In this document: positions 1 through 6,210 of the stretch, in pieces
Position numbering within the stretch: position 1 is the first letter of the stretch
Layout of the letters: every line of letters starts with the position of its first letter
DNA from: Pseudomonadota bacterium
GTDB lineage: Bacteria > Pseudomonadota > Alphaproteobacteria > Rhizobiales > Xanthobacteraceae
Length of the DNA stretch: 6,210 bases
Reading direction: 5' to 3'
NCBI GenBank assembly: GCA_023405565.1
Contig: JAEXXW010000107.1
Coordinates: 1 to 6,210 of the forward strand
Program-made: the position numbers and the translations under genes
Notes under the pieces: model-generated
Told to the model about the DNA's origin: nothing
Databases searched by the model: none
Seen by the model: the letters and a program-made list of their open reading frames with translations, nothing else

Positions 1-71
1 GTCACAGACGCAGCCAGAGCCACCGAGCCGGCGCCCTTGGCAAGATCGCGGCGAGTGAACTTGGCTGACAT
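1..71 (-). CDS. N-terminus of a Tat-exported protein (partial, runs off left edge)
   Basis: Only the first 23 or so codons are visible, reading MSAKFTRRDLAKGAGSVALA and on into ASV. The twin-arginine motif TRRDL at residues 6-10, followed by a small, Ala/Gly-rich hydrophobic stretch, is the start of a Tat signal peptide, so the product is probably folded in the cytoplasm and exported to the periplasm, often with a bound cofactor. A good ribosome binding site AGGAAG (minus strand, 83-78) sits 6 nt before the ATG at 71, which supports the start. It begins 62 nt after the permease stop codon and could be a distal operon gene or have its own promoter; a weak TTGCTG/TCGAAT pair with 17-nt spacing lies in the gap. 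The mature protein is outside the window, so no function can be given. Confidence 0.72.
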   Translation of the reverse strand, partial: MSAKFTRRDLAKGAGSVALAASV

Positions 72-133
72 GAGTGACTTCCTGGATTCGATGAACTTGC
101 GGTCTGGACAGCAAAATCGACGAATGAATGGCG

Positions 134-1303
134 CTAATCCAGCGTCCGTCTGAATCGCGTCACCGCGATCGTCATCGCCACCAGCATCAGCACGAACAAC
201 GCAATGGCATCGTAATGCAGGTTGTCCAGTGTCGATCCCTTCAGCATGATCGCCCGGACAATGCGCAGATAATGTGTCAGCGGCAATGCCTCGCCGATCC
301 ATTGCGCCCAGATCGGCATGCCGGCGAACGGGAACATGAAGCCCGACAAAAGGATATTCGGCAGAAAGAACATCATCGACATCTGTACCGCCTGAAGCTG
401 ATTCTGCGCGATGGTCGAAAAGGTATAGCCGATCGACAGATTGGCGGTGATGAACAACGTGGACAATGCCGCCAGCAGCCAGAGACTGCCAAGGATCGGC
501 ACACCGAACAAAAGCGTGCCAACACCGATGATGAGAGCAGCCTGCAGGAAGCCGACCATCACGTAAGGGATGATCTTGCCGAGCATGATTTCGACCGGCG
601 TGATTGGCATTGCCAGCAACGACTCCATCGTGCCGCGTTCGATTTCGCGCGTGACCGACAATGCGGTGAAGATCAGCATCGTCATGGTGAGGATGGTGCC
701 GACAAGGCCCGGCACGATATTGAGCGATGTCTCGGCCGCCGGGTTGTAGCGCGCATGCGTGCGGAATTCGAAAATCGGCTGTCCCGCATCCGGCAGACCA
801 CGATCGTTCTGCAGTGCTGTGCGCACCAATTGGCCAAGCGCGCCCAGCGCCGAACCGGATGCCACCGGATCAGTCGCATCCGCCGCCACCAGCAAGGCCG
901 GTCTGTCTCCTCGCCGCAGCGCGCGCTCAAAACCACGTGGGATCTCAACGCCGAACAGGACCGAACCCGACGCCAGCAACCGGTCGAACTCCGCTTCGTC
1001 CTCGACCTGATGCGTGACCTTGAAATAGCGTGTGTTCTGAAGAGCCTTCAGGATCGAGCGCCCAACATCGCTATTTTCCTGCAACAGCACGGCCGTCGGC
1101 AGGTCGCGTGGTGTGGTGTTGATCGCATAACCGAACAGCACGAGCTGCATCAGCGGGATCATCACGATCATTGCAAACGACACCCGGTCTCGGCGAAGCT
1201 GGATGAACTCCTTGATCAGCATCGCTCCGGTGCGACGCCAGAACGCGCTCCAGGCGGAGACGCGCCGCTCGGCCGCCGCGTTGGTTGGCGCCTGAACGCT
1301 CAT
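134..1303 (-). CDS. ABC-2 type efflux transporter permease (YbhS/YbhR/YhhJ-like)
   Basis: This 389-residue inner-membrane protein is the transmembrane subunit of a drug/toxin-type ABC exporter. The layout is typical of the ABC-2 family: a cytoplasmic N-terminus, one membrane segment at about 41-60, a large extracytoplasmic domain at about 62-195, then about five more segments (roughly 196-217, 243-267, 270-296, 307-326, 366-383). The conserved coupling region REIERGTMESLLAMPITPVE (219-238), leading into GKIIPY, and the PLTHYLRIVRAIMLKG stretch (341-356) are diagnostic. The start codon overlaps the ATPase stop by 4 nt (ATGA), and AAGGA lies 9 nt upstream, so translation is probably coupled. 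The related E. coli operon has two permeases (YbhS, YbhR); only one is seen here, so a homodimer is inferred. The substrate is unknown. Confidence 0.93.
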   Translation of the reverse strand: MSVQAPTNAAAERRVSAWSAFWRRTGAMLIKEFIQLRRDRVSFAMIVMIPLMQLVLFGYAINTTPRDLPTAVLLQENSDVGRSILKALQNTRYFKVTHQVEDEAEFDRLLASGSVLFGVEIPRGFERALRRGDRPALLVAADATDPVASGSALGALGQLVRTALQNDRGLPDAGQPIFEFRTHARYNPAAETSLNIVPGLVGTILTMTMLIFTALSVTREIERGTMESLLAMPITPVEIMLGKIIPYVMVGFLQAALIIGVGTLLFGVPILGSLWLLAALSTLFITANLSIGYTFSTIAQNQLQAVQMSMMFFLPNILLSGFMFPFAGMPIWAQWIGEALPLTHYLRIVRAIMLKGSTLDNLHYDAIALFVLMLVAMTIAVTRFRRTLD

Positions 1304-2232
1304 TGGAAATTATCCTTGGCGCGGCCCATCAGGTCGATGAACACGTCTTCCAGCGTCGGCTCGGACTTTTTCCAGGTCAGGCCGTCGCGATCGCGAAACG
1401 GCTTGATCGCCTCTTCCAGAGCCGCACCGTCGCGCCCCGATACATGCAGGCTGTTGCCGAACGGCGCGACCATGTCGACGCCGGGCGCATTCTGCAGTTC
1501 ATGCAGCAGACCGTTCACATTGCTGCCGCTGACATCATAGGTCACAAGCCCCGCCTGCCGGATCACATTGTCCACCGTGCCATGCGTCAGCAACACGCCA
1601 TAGGCGATATACGCGATCTCGTGACAGCGTTCGGCTTCATCCATGTAGTGCGTGGAGACCAGCACCGTAAGGCCTTCGGCGGCCAGCGCATGGATCTCGT
1701 CCCAGAACTCACGCCGCGCTTTCGGATCGACGCCGGCAGTCGGCTCGTCGAGCAACAATAATTGCGGATTAGGCAGGGTGCAGGCGCCGAGCGCCAGCCG
1801 CTGCTTCCAGCCGCCCGACAATTCGCCAGCGAGTTGCTCCTCGCGGCCCTGCAACCCCAGCCGCTCGATCATGTCGCGCGCAGCCTTTGCCGGACTTTTT
1901 ATCAGGTGCAGGCGCGCGACGAATTCCAGATTCTCGCGCACCGACAGGTCCTGATAGAGGCTGAATTTCTGCGTCATGTAGCCGACATGCAGCTTGATCT
2001 GATCGGCCTGCGTGCGGATGTCATAACCGAGGCAGGTGCCGTCGCCTTTGTCCGGCGTCAAAAGACCCGTCAGCATGCGGATTGTCGTGGTCTTGCCCGA
2101 CCCATTCGGCCCGAGAAAGCCATAGATCGTGCCGCGCTTCACCTGCATCGACAGGTCGCGCACGACAACGCGGTCGCCGAAGGACTTGGTCAGCCCGTGC
2201 AGGTCGATGGCGATATCGGCGTCGGCCGTCAT
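1300..2232 (-). CDS. ABC exporter ATP-binding protein (YbhF/CcmA-like, single domain)
   Basis: This 310-residue protein is the ATPase that powers the adjacent permease on the cytoplasmic face of the inner membrane. All nucleotide-binding motifs are present: Walker A GPNGSGKT (41-48), Q-loop Gln88, signature LSGGWKQ (138-144), Walker B LLLLDEP (158-164), D-loop GVDP (167-170) and switch His195. The Trp in the signature, where many ABC proteins have Gln, is from memory usual in the YhiH/YbhF branch. After residue 220 comes the C-terminal extension of ABC-2 drug ATPases, ending in EPTLEDVFIDLMG (291-303). E. coli YbhF carries two such domains in one chain; here there is one, which would act as a homodimer. 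It starts 30 nt after the adaptor gene, with AAGGG 10 nt before the ATG, and its stop overlaps the permease start. Confidence 0.95.
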   Translation of the reverse strand: MTADADIAIDLHGLTKSFGDRVVVRDLSMQVKRGTIYGFLGPNGSGKTTTIRMLTGLLTPDKGDGTCLGYDIRTQADQIKLHVGYMTQKFSLYQDLSVRENLEFVARLHLIKSPAKAARDMIERLGLQGREEQLAGELSGGWKQRLALGACTLPNPQLLLLDEPTAGVDPKARREFWDEIHALAAEGLTVLVSTHYMDEAERCHEIAYIAYGVLLTHGTVDNVIRQAGLVTYDVSGSNVNGLLHELQNAPGVDMVAPFGNSLHVSGRDGAALEEAIKPFRDRDGLTWKKSEPTLEDVFIDLMGRAKDNFQ

Positions 2233-2262
2233 ATCGATGCGACCCTTACTTTGCGGCGACCA

Positions 2263-3042
2263 TCATTTTGAAGCGACCTTCGGCAGCAGCGTGACATCGA
2301 CCGGCTGGCCAACGCGCAACGCCTTCGGATCGTTCGGCTTCGCTTCGATGAGATAGACAAGCTTGTGCCGCTCCTCCATCGAATAGATCACCGGCGGTGT
2401 ATATTCGGCATAACGCGAGATGAACATCACCTTGCCTTCCATGTCCGGCGGGCAGCCATCGCAGCTGAACCGGATCGGATCGTCGATCGCGATACGGGCC
2501 ACCAGAGCTTCCGATACATAGAAGCGCACCTTCACATTGCCGGGTGGCAGGATCGATACAATGGAGCGGCCGACCGGCACCGTTTCCCCGGTGCGGTAAT
2601 AGACCTGCTGCACCATGCCCTCGACCGGGCTGAACAATTTCCGGCGCGTCAGCCGCGTCTGTGCGGCATCGAGCCGTGCCTGCGCTTCGCGATAGAGAGC
2701 CTGCGCCACGTCGAAATCCTTCTGTGTTCCGGCGCCGCTCTTGGCCAGTTGCTGCGCGCGATCATAGGCCTGCTTGGTGTTGGTCAGGGTCGCCTGTGCG
2801 ACACCGAGATCGGATTTCTGCAAATCGGAATCGAGCACGACGATCAATTGCCCCTCTTTGACCGCATCGCCCTGGCGCACCAGCAAGTCCTCAATGCGGC
2901 CCTGCTCGTCCGGGCTGACGAAGATGAAATCGCCCTCGACCCATCCCTGCAGCTTGCCGTCGTCCTGATTGCTGCATCCGGCTATCGCGAGCGCAAGGCC
3001 GGCTGCAATACCGACAGTTTTCATCCATCGCTGCATCATCAT
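2263..3042 (-). CDS. HlyD/YbhG-family periplasmic adaptor lipoprotein
   Basis: This 259-residue membrane-fusion (adaptor) protein would link the inner-membrane ABC pump to the periplasm or an outer-membrane channel. It has a lipoprotein signal ending in the lipobox IAGC, with Cys23 as the lipid-bearing residue. A split biotinyl-lipoyl-like domain (about 35-70 and 135-165; GRIEDLLVRQGDAVKEGQ is typical) flanks a short alpha-helical hairpin (about 73-133), followed by a beta-barrel part. The segment YAEYTPPVIYSMEERHKLVY (211-230) matches the EFTP..VET..LR..LVY stretch of E. coli YbhG as I recall it. CxxC at 194-197 is unusual for an adaptor. The first ATG overlaps the repressor stop (ATGA), but the site GGGAG (3050-3046) is only 3 nt from it; the third of the three consecutive Met codons (3036) is 9 nt away and may be the true start. 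Confidence 0.92.
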   Translation of the reverse strand: MMMQRWMKTVGIAAGLALAIAGCSNQDDGKLQGWVEGDFIFVSPDEQGRIEDLLVRQGDAVKEGQLIVVLDSDLQKSDLGVAQATLTNTKQAYDRAQQLAKSGAGTQKDFDVAQALYREAQARLDAAQTRLTRRKLFSPVEGMVQQVYYRTGETVPVGRSIVSILPPGNVKVRFYVSEALVARIAIDDPIRFSCDGCPPDMEGKVMFISRYAEYTPPVIYSMEERHKLVYLIEAKPNDPKALRVGQPVDVTLLPKVASK

Positions 3043-3749
3043 GCGCTCCCATGATCCAGCAGAATGTCGATATGGGCTTTCAGCATCGCCCGTGCATCGA
3101 GTGGCGAGAGCGCGCCGAACAGGCTGTTCCAGATGATCGCAACCAGCAACGGCGCTGCGAGCAATTGCGGAAACTCGATCAGCGTCTTGTGCCGCAATTC
3201 GCCGCGATCGACCGCGCGCTGCAGCACCTGACGCAAGGCCACGATCACCCGGCTCAGGACCTCACGATGATAGAATTCGGCGAGCGAAGGAAAGCGCGCG
3301 CCCTCGGAGATGATCAGGCGAATAATGTCCTTGCGTGGCGTATTCAACACCTCCCGCACCATCACATCGACCATGTTTTCGATCAGGAGACGAAACGGCA
3401 CATCAGCGGTGGCGAAGTTTTCGATATGGCCGACCAGCGGGCTCAGCATCGAGCGCGCCAGTTCCTGAAACAGCGCCTCCTTGTCGGCGAAGTAGAGATA
3501 GATCGTGCCCTTAGCGACACCCGCGCGCTTGGCAACATCTTCAAGCCGCGCGGCGGCAAACCCCGATGCGGAGAATTCCTCGAGCGCGGCGGTGAGGATC
3601 GCCTCCCTGCGCGCGGCGCTGCGGATATCACGCGCACTCTGCCCCTTCGTGCCCTTTGGCTTCACGGTCGTGGACGCCGCATCAGGCGCAGGCGTTTCCG
3701 GTCGCAGGCTTTCCCGGCGCGACGCCAGACGTGATGGCTTTTGCGACAT
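3039..3749 (-). CDS. TetR/AcrR-family transcriptional repressor (CecR-like position)
   Basis: This 236-residue DNA-binding protein probably represses its own efflux operon and releases DNA when a small molecule binds. The TetR_N domain covers about residues 46-92, with the helix-turn-helix in LEDVAKRAGVAKGTIYLYFA (69-88) and the usual DKEALF continuation. Residues 110-232 form the variable helical ligand-binding and dimerisation part. The first 45 or so residues, rich in Pro, Ala, Lys and Arg, form a disordered extension longer than in most family members. GGAG (3760-3757) lies 7 nt before the ATG, and an in-frame TGA (3770-3768) just upstream limits the start. It is the first gene of the operon, overlaps the adaptor gene by 4 nt, and has a TetR-type palindrome about 135 bp upstream. 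In E. coli, CecR plays the matching role for ybhGFSR; the effector here is unknown. Confidence 0.93.
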   Translation of the reverse strand: MSQKPSRLASRRESLRPETPAPDAASTTVKPKGTKGQSARDIRSAARREAILTAALEEFSASGFAAARLEDVAKRAGVAKGTIYLYFADKEALFQELARSMLSPLVGHIENFATADVPFRLLIENMVDVMVREVLNTPRKDIIRLIISEGARFPSLAEFYHREVLSRVIVALRQVLQRAVDRGELRHKTLIEFPQLLAAPLLVAIIWNSLFGALSPLDARAMLKAHIDILLDHGSA

Positions 3750-3777
3750 GATGCGTCTCCGAACGTCTCAAAAGGTC

Positions 3778-3792
3778 GGTCAGCTTCTGACC
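3778..3792 (-). repeat. Inverted repeat GGTCAG-CTT-CTGACC in the leader of the repressor gene
   Basis: A perfect 6-bp inverted repeat with a 3-nt spacer lies 29 nt before the repressor start codon. With one bulged base it extends outward to about 3774-3797. In RNA it could form a small hairpin close to the ribosome binding site. The arm CTGACC is also the overlapping unit of the neighbouring pentamer array, so the GGUCAG copies of the array compete for the same partner. Any regulatory role is inference. Confidence 0.45.
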
Positions 3793-3845
3793 CGACCTGA
3801 CCTGACCTGACCTGACCTGACCTGACCTGACCCGACCCGACCCGA
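3791..3845. repeat. Pentanucleotide tandem array (CCTGA/CCCGA), 11 copies
   Basis: Eleven head-to-tail 5-bp units are seen: one CCCGA, seven CCTGA, then three CCCGA. A degenerate unit (TCTGA, 3786-3790) may extend it on the left. The variant units sit at the ends and the identical ones in the middle, the pattern expected if the centre grew by strand slippage. The array is not in a gene; it lies in the presumed leader between promoter and repressor start. Confidence 0.95.
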
Positions 3846-3880
3846 CCTCTTGGCCTCTTGGCCTCTTGGCCTCTTGGCCT
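3846..3880. repeat. Octanucleotide tandem array (CCTCTTGG), about 4.4 copies
   Basis: Four perfect 8-bp units plus a partial CCT directly abut the pentamer array, with no spacer. They end 4 nt before the operator palindrome. On the transcribed (minus) strand the unit reads CCAAGAGG. The array is non-coding and lies in the presumed leader of the efflux operon. Confidence 0.95.
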
Positions 3881-3884
3881 AAAA

Positions 3885-3904
3885 ATGACTGACCAGTCAG
3901 TCAT
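3885..3904. promoter_or_regulatory. TetR-type operator palindrome upstream of the repressor/efflux operon
   Basis: The 20-bp site ATGACTGACCAGTCAGTCAT is an inverted repeat in which nine of ten base pairs match; only the central pair breaks the symmetry. Its size, its TGACTGAC...GTCAGTCA half-sites and its place in front of a tetR-family gene fit an operator bound by that repressor. It overlaps both candidate promoters for the operon, so binding would block transcription. The binding itself is inferred. Confidence 0.8.
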
Positions 3905-3928
3905 AACAATCACCCGCTGGATCTACAA
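3900..3928 (-). promoter_or_regulatory. Candidate promoter of the tetR-efflux operon
   Basis: On the minus strand TTGTAG (3928-3923) and TATGAC (3905-3900) are separated by 17 nt, matching the sigma-70 consensus at 3 and 4 of 6 positions. The -10 element runs into the operator. An alternative is TTGTTA (3909-3904) with an AT-rich stretch at 3886-3880, which would place the operator between the two elements. Either choice leaves both tandem arrays inside a leader of roughly 130-145 nt. The match is modest. Confidence 0.4.
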
Positions 3929-3939
3929 GGGGGCAACAG

Positions 3940-3969
3940 AAAAAAAGCGGCCGCGCAGAGCACGGCCGC
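3940..3969 (-). terminator. Intrinsic terminator of the xdhC-like/molybdopterin operon
   Basis: On the minus strand a perfect 7-bp stem GCGGCCG/CGGCCGC (3969-3963 with 3953-3947) encloses a 9-nt loop, in which two further G-C pairs can form, and is followed at once by seven T (3946-3940). It starts 69 nt after the stop codon of the cofactor gene. It insulates that operon from the tetR operon, whose promoter follows directly. Confidence 0.9.
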
Positions 3970-4038
3970 CCAGAACAGATCAGCAAGCCTCAGATCACGA
4001 CGAACGATCGGCCAGAGTAGGAGCAGCAAACACCCCGA

Positions 4039-5661
4039 TCAGTGACGCTCCAGTTCGGCCTTCACGGCAGCCAATGCATCAGGAGTGTCGACGTCGATCA
4101 GCGCGCCCTTCCCCGTCGCCGGCACCTCGACCACGGCCTCGCTGTATTTCCCGATCAGATGACGCGCGCCCATATCGCCCTGGAGCATCAGGAGCTCGGA
4201 GAAGAAGCGGCGCGACCACAGCACGGGATTGCCGCGCTTTCCGTCGATCACCGGCACCGCGATCAGTGCCCCCTTGTCCGGGTCGTAGGCGGAAATCAGC
4301 TTGTCGATCAAAGCGCTATCGACCTGCGGCATGTCGGCCAGCATCACCACGGCGCCATCGATATCCTCCGGCAGAGCCGCAAGTCCCGCCTTCACCGAGG
4401 TCGAGAGACCTTCGGCAAAATCGGGATTGTCGGCGAATTGCACCGGCAGATCGCCAAGCGCCTCCCTGATGTTCTCTCGTTGATGCCCGGTTACGACAAG
4501 AACCGGCTGCGCCTTCGACTTCAGCGCCGCCTCGGCCGCAATCCGCGCCAGCGGCTTGCCTGTAATCTCCGCCATCAGCTTGTTGGGACCACCCATGCGG
4601 GTCGAACGGCCGGCCGCGAGAATGACAGCGGCAAAGCGGCCGGTCGTGCGCGGCAATGGCTCCTCGCGCGGCTGCGGACGCGTGACGATTTCCATCAGGA
4701 GGCCGCCAACACCCATGCCGGTGATGTCTTCACGCGTCACGGGAAGACCGGCAAGCAAACGCATGAGCACCCAGTCAAAACCGTTTTCCTTCGGCGAGCG
4801 CGCACAGCCCGGCGCACCGAGCACCGGTCGGCCATGCGCTGAACCGATCAGCATCAGGTTGCCGGGATCAACCGGCATGCCGAAATGCTCGATCTTGCCG
4901 CCGACCGCTTCGATCGCCGACGGGATGACGTCGCGGCGGTCGGCAATCGCCGACGCACCGAACACGATGATGAGTTCGGCGCCTTCATTCTCGAGTTCGC
5001 GGATGGCCTTGGCGAGCGCAGCCTGATCGTGCGGCACGCGCCGTTCGGCAACGATGCGTGCACCGGCCGGATCGAGACGGTCGTCGGTGATCTTCAGCGT
5101 CTTGTCGATCACCTTCGGCGACAGGCCCGGCAGCAGCGTGGAAACGACACCGACCTTCCTGATCTTGTAGGGCGCGACGCGCACGAGCGGCTTCGCCTGA
5201 TGCGCGGTCTTCATCGCCGACATGAAGATGTCGCCGGACACCGCGAACGGGATGATCTTCACCGTCGCCAGCATCTCGCCTTCGACCACCGGCTTGTAGG
5301 CCGAAAGCGTCGCGACCGTGACCGCTTCGTCGATGCGATTCATGGCATCGATCTGCGTGCGATCGACCACCAGTACACCGGCTTTCTCGGCAAACAGGTT
5401 GCAACGACCAGTGAACGCCACGTCGGTGCGCACACCGTCGCCGCCGGCCGCTTCGGCAATGGCAGCAGCGGCATCGTCTTCAGACACATCGCCCGTATCG
5501 AGACGTGCCACCACGATGTCGGGAATGCCGGCCGCTTTCAGCGCAGCCACGTGCGAGGCTTCAATCACCGTGCCCTTTTTAAGCACGAGTTCGCCCTTGC
5601 GGATGGTGTGGACGGCGGTGCCGCCCAACGCATCGTCTGGCGATACGGGACCGAATTTCAT
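4039..5661 (-). CDS. Molybdopterin-binding / MocA-like nucleotidyltransferase fusion protein
   Basis: This 540-residue cytoplasmic protein has two parts. Residues 1 to about 330 resemble MoeA/MogA-type molybdopterin-binding proteins; the core runs from about 168 to 305 and includes IIVFGASAIADRRD (231-244), GMPVDPGNLMLIG (261-273) and LGAPGCARSPKENGFD (281-296). Residues about 342-540 are a MobA/MocA-type NTP transferase: nucleotide loop LAAGRSTRMGGPNKL (348-362), metal-binding DMP (443-445), KRGNPV (475-480) and GDMGAR (495-500). Such proteins probably attach a nucleotide, likely CMP, to molybdopterin to give the cofactor of xanthine-oxidase-type enzymes. The start at 5661 is chosen because it overlaps the XdhC stop (ATGA), has GGAG 8 nt upstream and begins the conserved protein; the open frame reaching to 5868 reads XdhC sequence in the wrong frame. 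The nucleotide choice is inferred. Confidence 0.93.
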   Translation of the reverse strand: MKFGPVSPDDALGGTAVHTIRKGELVLKKGTVIEASHVAALKAAGIPDIVVARLDTGDVSEDDAAAAIAEAAGGDGVRTDVAFTGRCNLFAEKAGVLVVDRTQIDAMNRIDEAVTVATLSAYKPVVEGEMLATVKIIPFAVSGDIFMSAMKTAHQAKPLVRVAPYKIRKVGVVSTLLPGLSPKVIDKTLKITDDRLDPAGARIVAERRVPHDQAALAKAIRELENEGAELIIVFGASAIADRRDVIPSAIEAVGGKIEHFGMPVDPGNLMLIGSAHGRPVLGAPGCARSPKENGFDWVLMRLLAGLPVTREDITGMGVGGLLMEIVTRPQPREEPLPRTTGRFAAVILAAGRSTRMGGPNKLMAEITGKPLARIAAEAALKSKAQPVLVVTGHQRENIREALGDLPVQFADNPDFAEGLSTSVKAGLAALPEDIDGAVVMLADMPQVDSALIDKLISAYDPDKGALIAVPVIDGKRGNPVLWSRRFFSELLMLQGDMGARHLIGKYSEAVVEVPATGKGALIDVDTPDALAAVKAELERH

Positions 5662-6210
5662 GCCGCCTGCTCCGGAATTTGCCGCAGCTTCGCGGTGATC
5701 TGACCGATAATGGATACCGCAATTTCCGGCGGAGAGACAGCACCGATATCGAGGCCGATCGGCGCGTGAATGCGCGCAATCTCGTTGTCGCCGAAGCCGG
5801 CAGCCCTCAGCCGCTCGACACGGCGCCCATGGGTTTTTCGCGATCCCAGCGCGCCGATATAGAAACACTCCTTCGACAGCGCATGCGTCAGCGCCGGATC
5901 GTCAATCTTCGGATCATGCGTCAAAGCGACAAAGGCCGTGTAGCGATCGATATTCATCGGCGGCAGGACATCGTCGGGCCACTGCGCCAGCACCTTCACA
6001 TCGGGGAAGCGTTCCGGCGTTGCAAAGGCGGTGCGCGGATCGACGATCGTCACGTCATAACCAAGCATCTTGGCCATCGGTGCCAGCGCCTGGCTGATAT
6101 GGACGGCACCGGTGATGACAAGCCGCGGCGACGGCACATGTACGGTCAGGAAAAACTTTCCGTCCGGCGTTTCTTCCATGCCGCTCTTGCCGCTGCGGAT
6201 GTGCTTGTCC
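5658..6210 (-). CDS. XdhC-family protein, C-terminal part (5' end outside window)
   Basis: The visible 183 residues are the C-terminal part of an XdhC/CoxF-family protein. XdhC proteins bind the molybdenum cofactor, help its sulfuration and insert it into xanthine-dehydrogenase-type hydroxylases in the cytoplasm. The frame is open to the right edge and reads DKHIRSGKSG before the Met at 6179, so that Met is internal. A Rossmann-type start VITGAVHISQALAPMAK, the VDPRTAFATPERFP stretch and the family hallmarks CFYIGALGSRKTH and RIHAPIGLDIGA..PPEIA are all present. It overlaps the downstream cofactor gene by 4 nt (ATGA), which points to coupled translation and a shared role. Many members have an N-terminal CoxI-type domain; whether this one does cannot be seen. 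Confidence 0.93.
   Translation of the reverse strand, partial: DKHIRSGKSGMEETPDGKFFLTVHVPSPRLVITGAVHISQALAPMAKMLGYDVTIVDPRTAFATPERFPDVKVLAQWPDDVLPPMNIDRYTAFVALTHDPKIDDPALTHALSKECFYIGALGSRKTHGRRVERLRAAGFGDNEIARIHAPIGLDIGAVSPPEIAVSIIGQITAKLRQIPEQAA

Noticed and set aside
72..133. Terminator after the permease gene
   Set aside because: I found no GC-rich hairpin followed by a T run in this gap.
128..1540. 470-codon open frame on the plus strand opposite the permease and ATPase genes
   Set aside because: Its product is rich in Arg, His and Gln with no recognisable domain, as expected for the antisense of high-GC coding sequence; the minus-strand proteins have clear families.
3786..3880. CRISPR array
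   Set aside because: The units are 5 and 8 bp and directly adjacent, with no unique spacers; these are simple tandem repeats.
3662..3913. 83-codon minus-strand frame reading through both tandem arrays (Arg/Gly/Ser-rich repeats)
   Set aside because: It crosses the operator, overlaps the repressor gene out of frame and has no ribosome binding site I can see. Fusion to the repressor after a change in repeat number is blocked by the in-frame TGA at 3770-3768.
4042..5703. Plus-strand open frames opposite the cofactor gene (4042-4842, 4885-5703)
   Set aside because: Low-complexity, His/Arg-rich products without domains, mirroring the codon pattern of the well-supported minus-strand gene.
5662..5868. 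N-terminal extension of the molybdopterin/NTP transferase frame up to 5868
   Set aside because: This stretch encodes conserved XdhC sequence in another frame, and the ATG at 5661 has a good ribosome binding site and an ATGA overlap.

Overview
All genes in this window lie on the minus strand, so it reads from right to left. High GC, short ATGA gene overlaps, and the rhizobial style of the molybdenum-cofactor proteins suggest an alphaproteobacterium, probably Hyphomicrobiales (Bradyrhizobium/Rhodopseudomonas-like). That placement is inferred from protein style, not from a marker gene.

Right part (6210 to about 3940): the 3' end of an XdhC-family gene overlaps by 4 nt a two-domain gene that fuses a MoeA/MogA-like molybdopterin-binding domain to a MocA-like nucleotidyltransferase. 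Both would serve maturation of the molybdenum cofactor for xanthine-oxidase-family hydroxylases. The unit ends in a clear intrinsic terminator (GC hairpin plus seven T).

Control region (3750 to about 3940): a near-perfect 20-bp palindrome of TetR-operator type overlaps a candidate promoter. Downstream, in the presumed leader, lie two abutting tandem arrays, an 8-mer (CCTCTTGG, about 4.4 copies) and a 5-mer (CCTGA/CCCGA, 11 copies), followed by a short inverted repeat. This is the most unusual part of the window.

Left part (3749 to 134): a tightly packed four-gene operon encodes a TetR/AcrR repressor, an HlyD/YbhG-like adaptor lipoprotein, an ABC-2 ATPase and an ABC-2 permease. It looks like a reduced version of the enterobacterial CecR-YbhGFSR efflux system: the repressor probably shuts off its own operon until an effector binds, and the three other proteins form an export pump. 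No outer-membrane channel gene is present.

Far left (71 to 1): the start of another gene, with a twin-arginine signal, runs off the edge. I see no clearly new system; the tandem-repeat leader of the efflux operon is the best candidate for follow-up.
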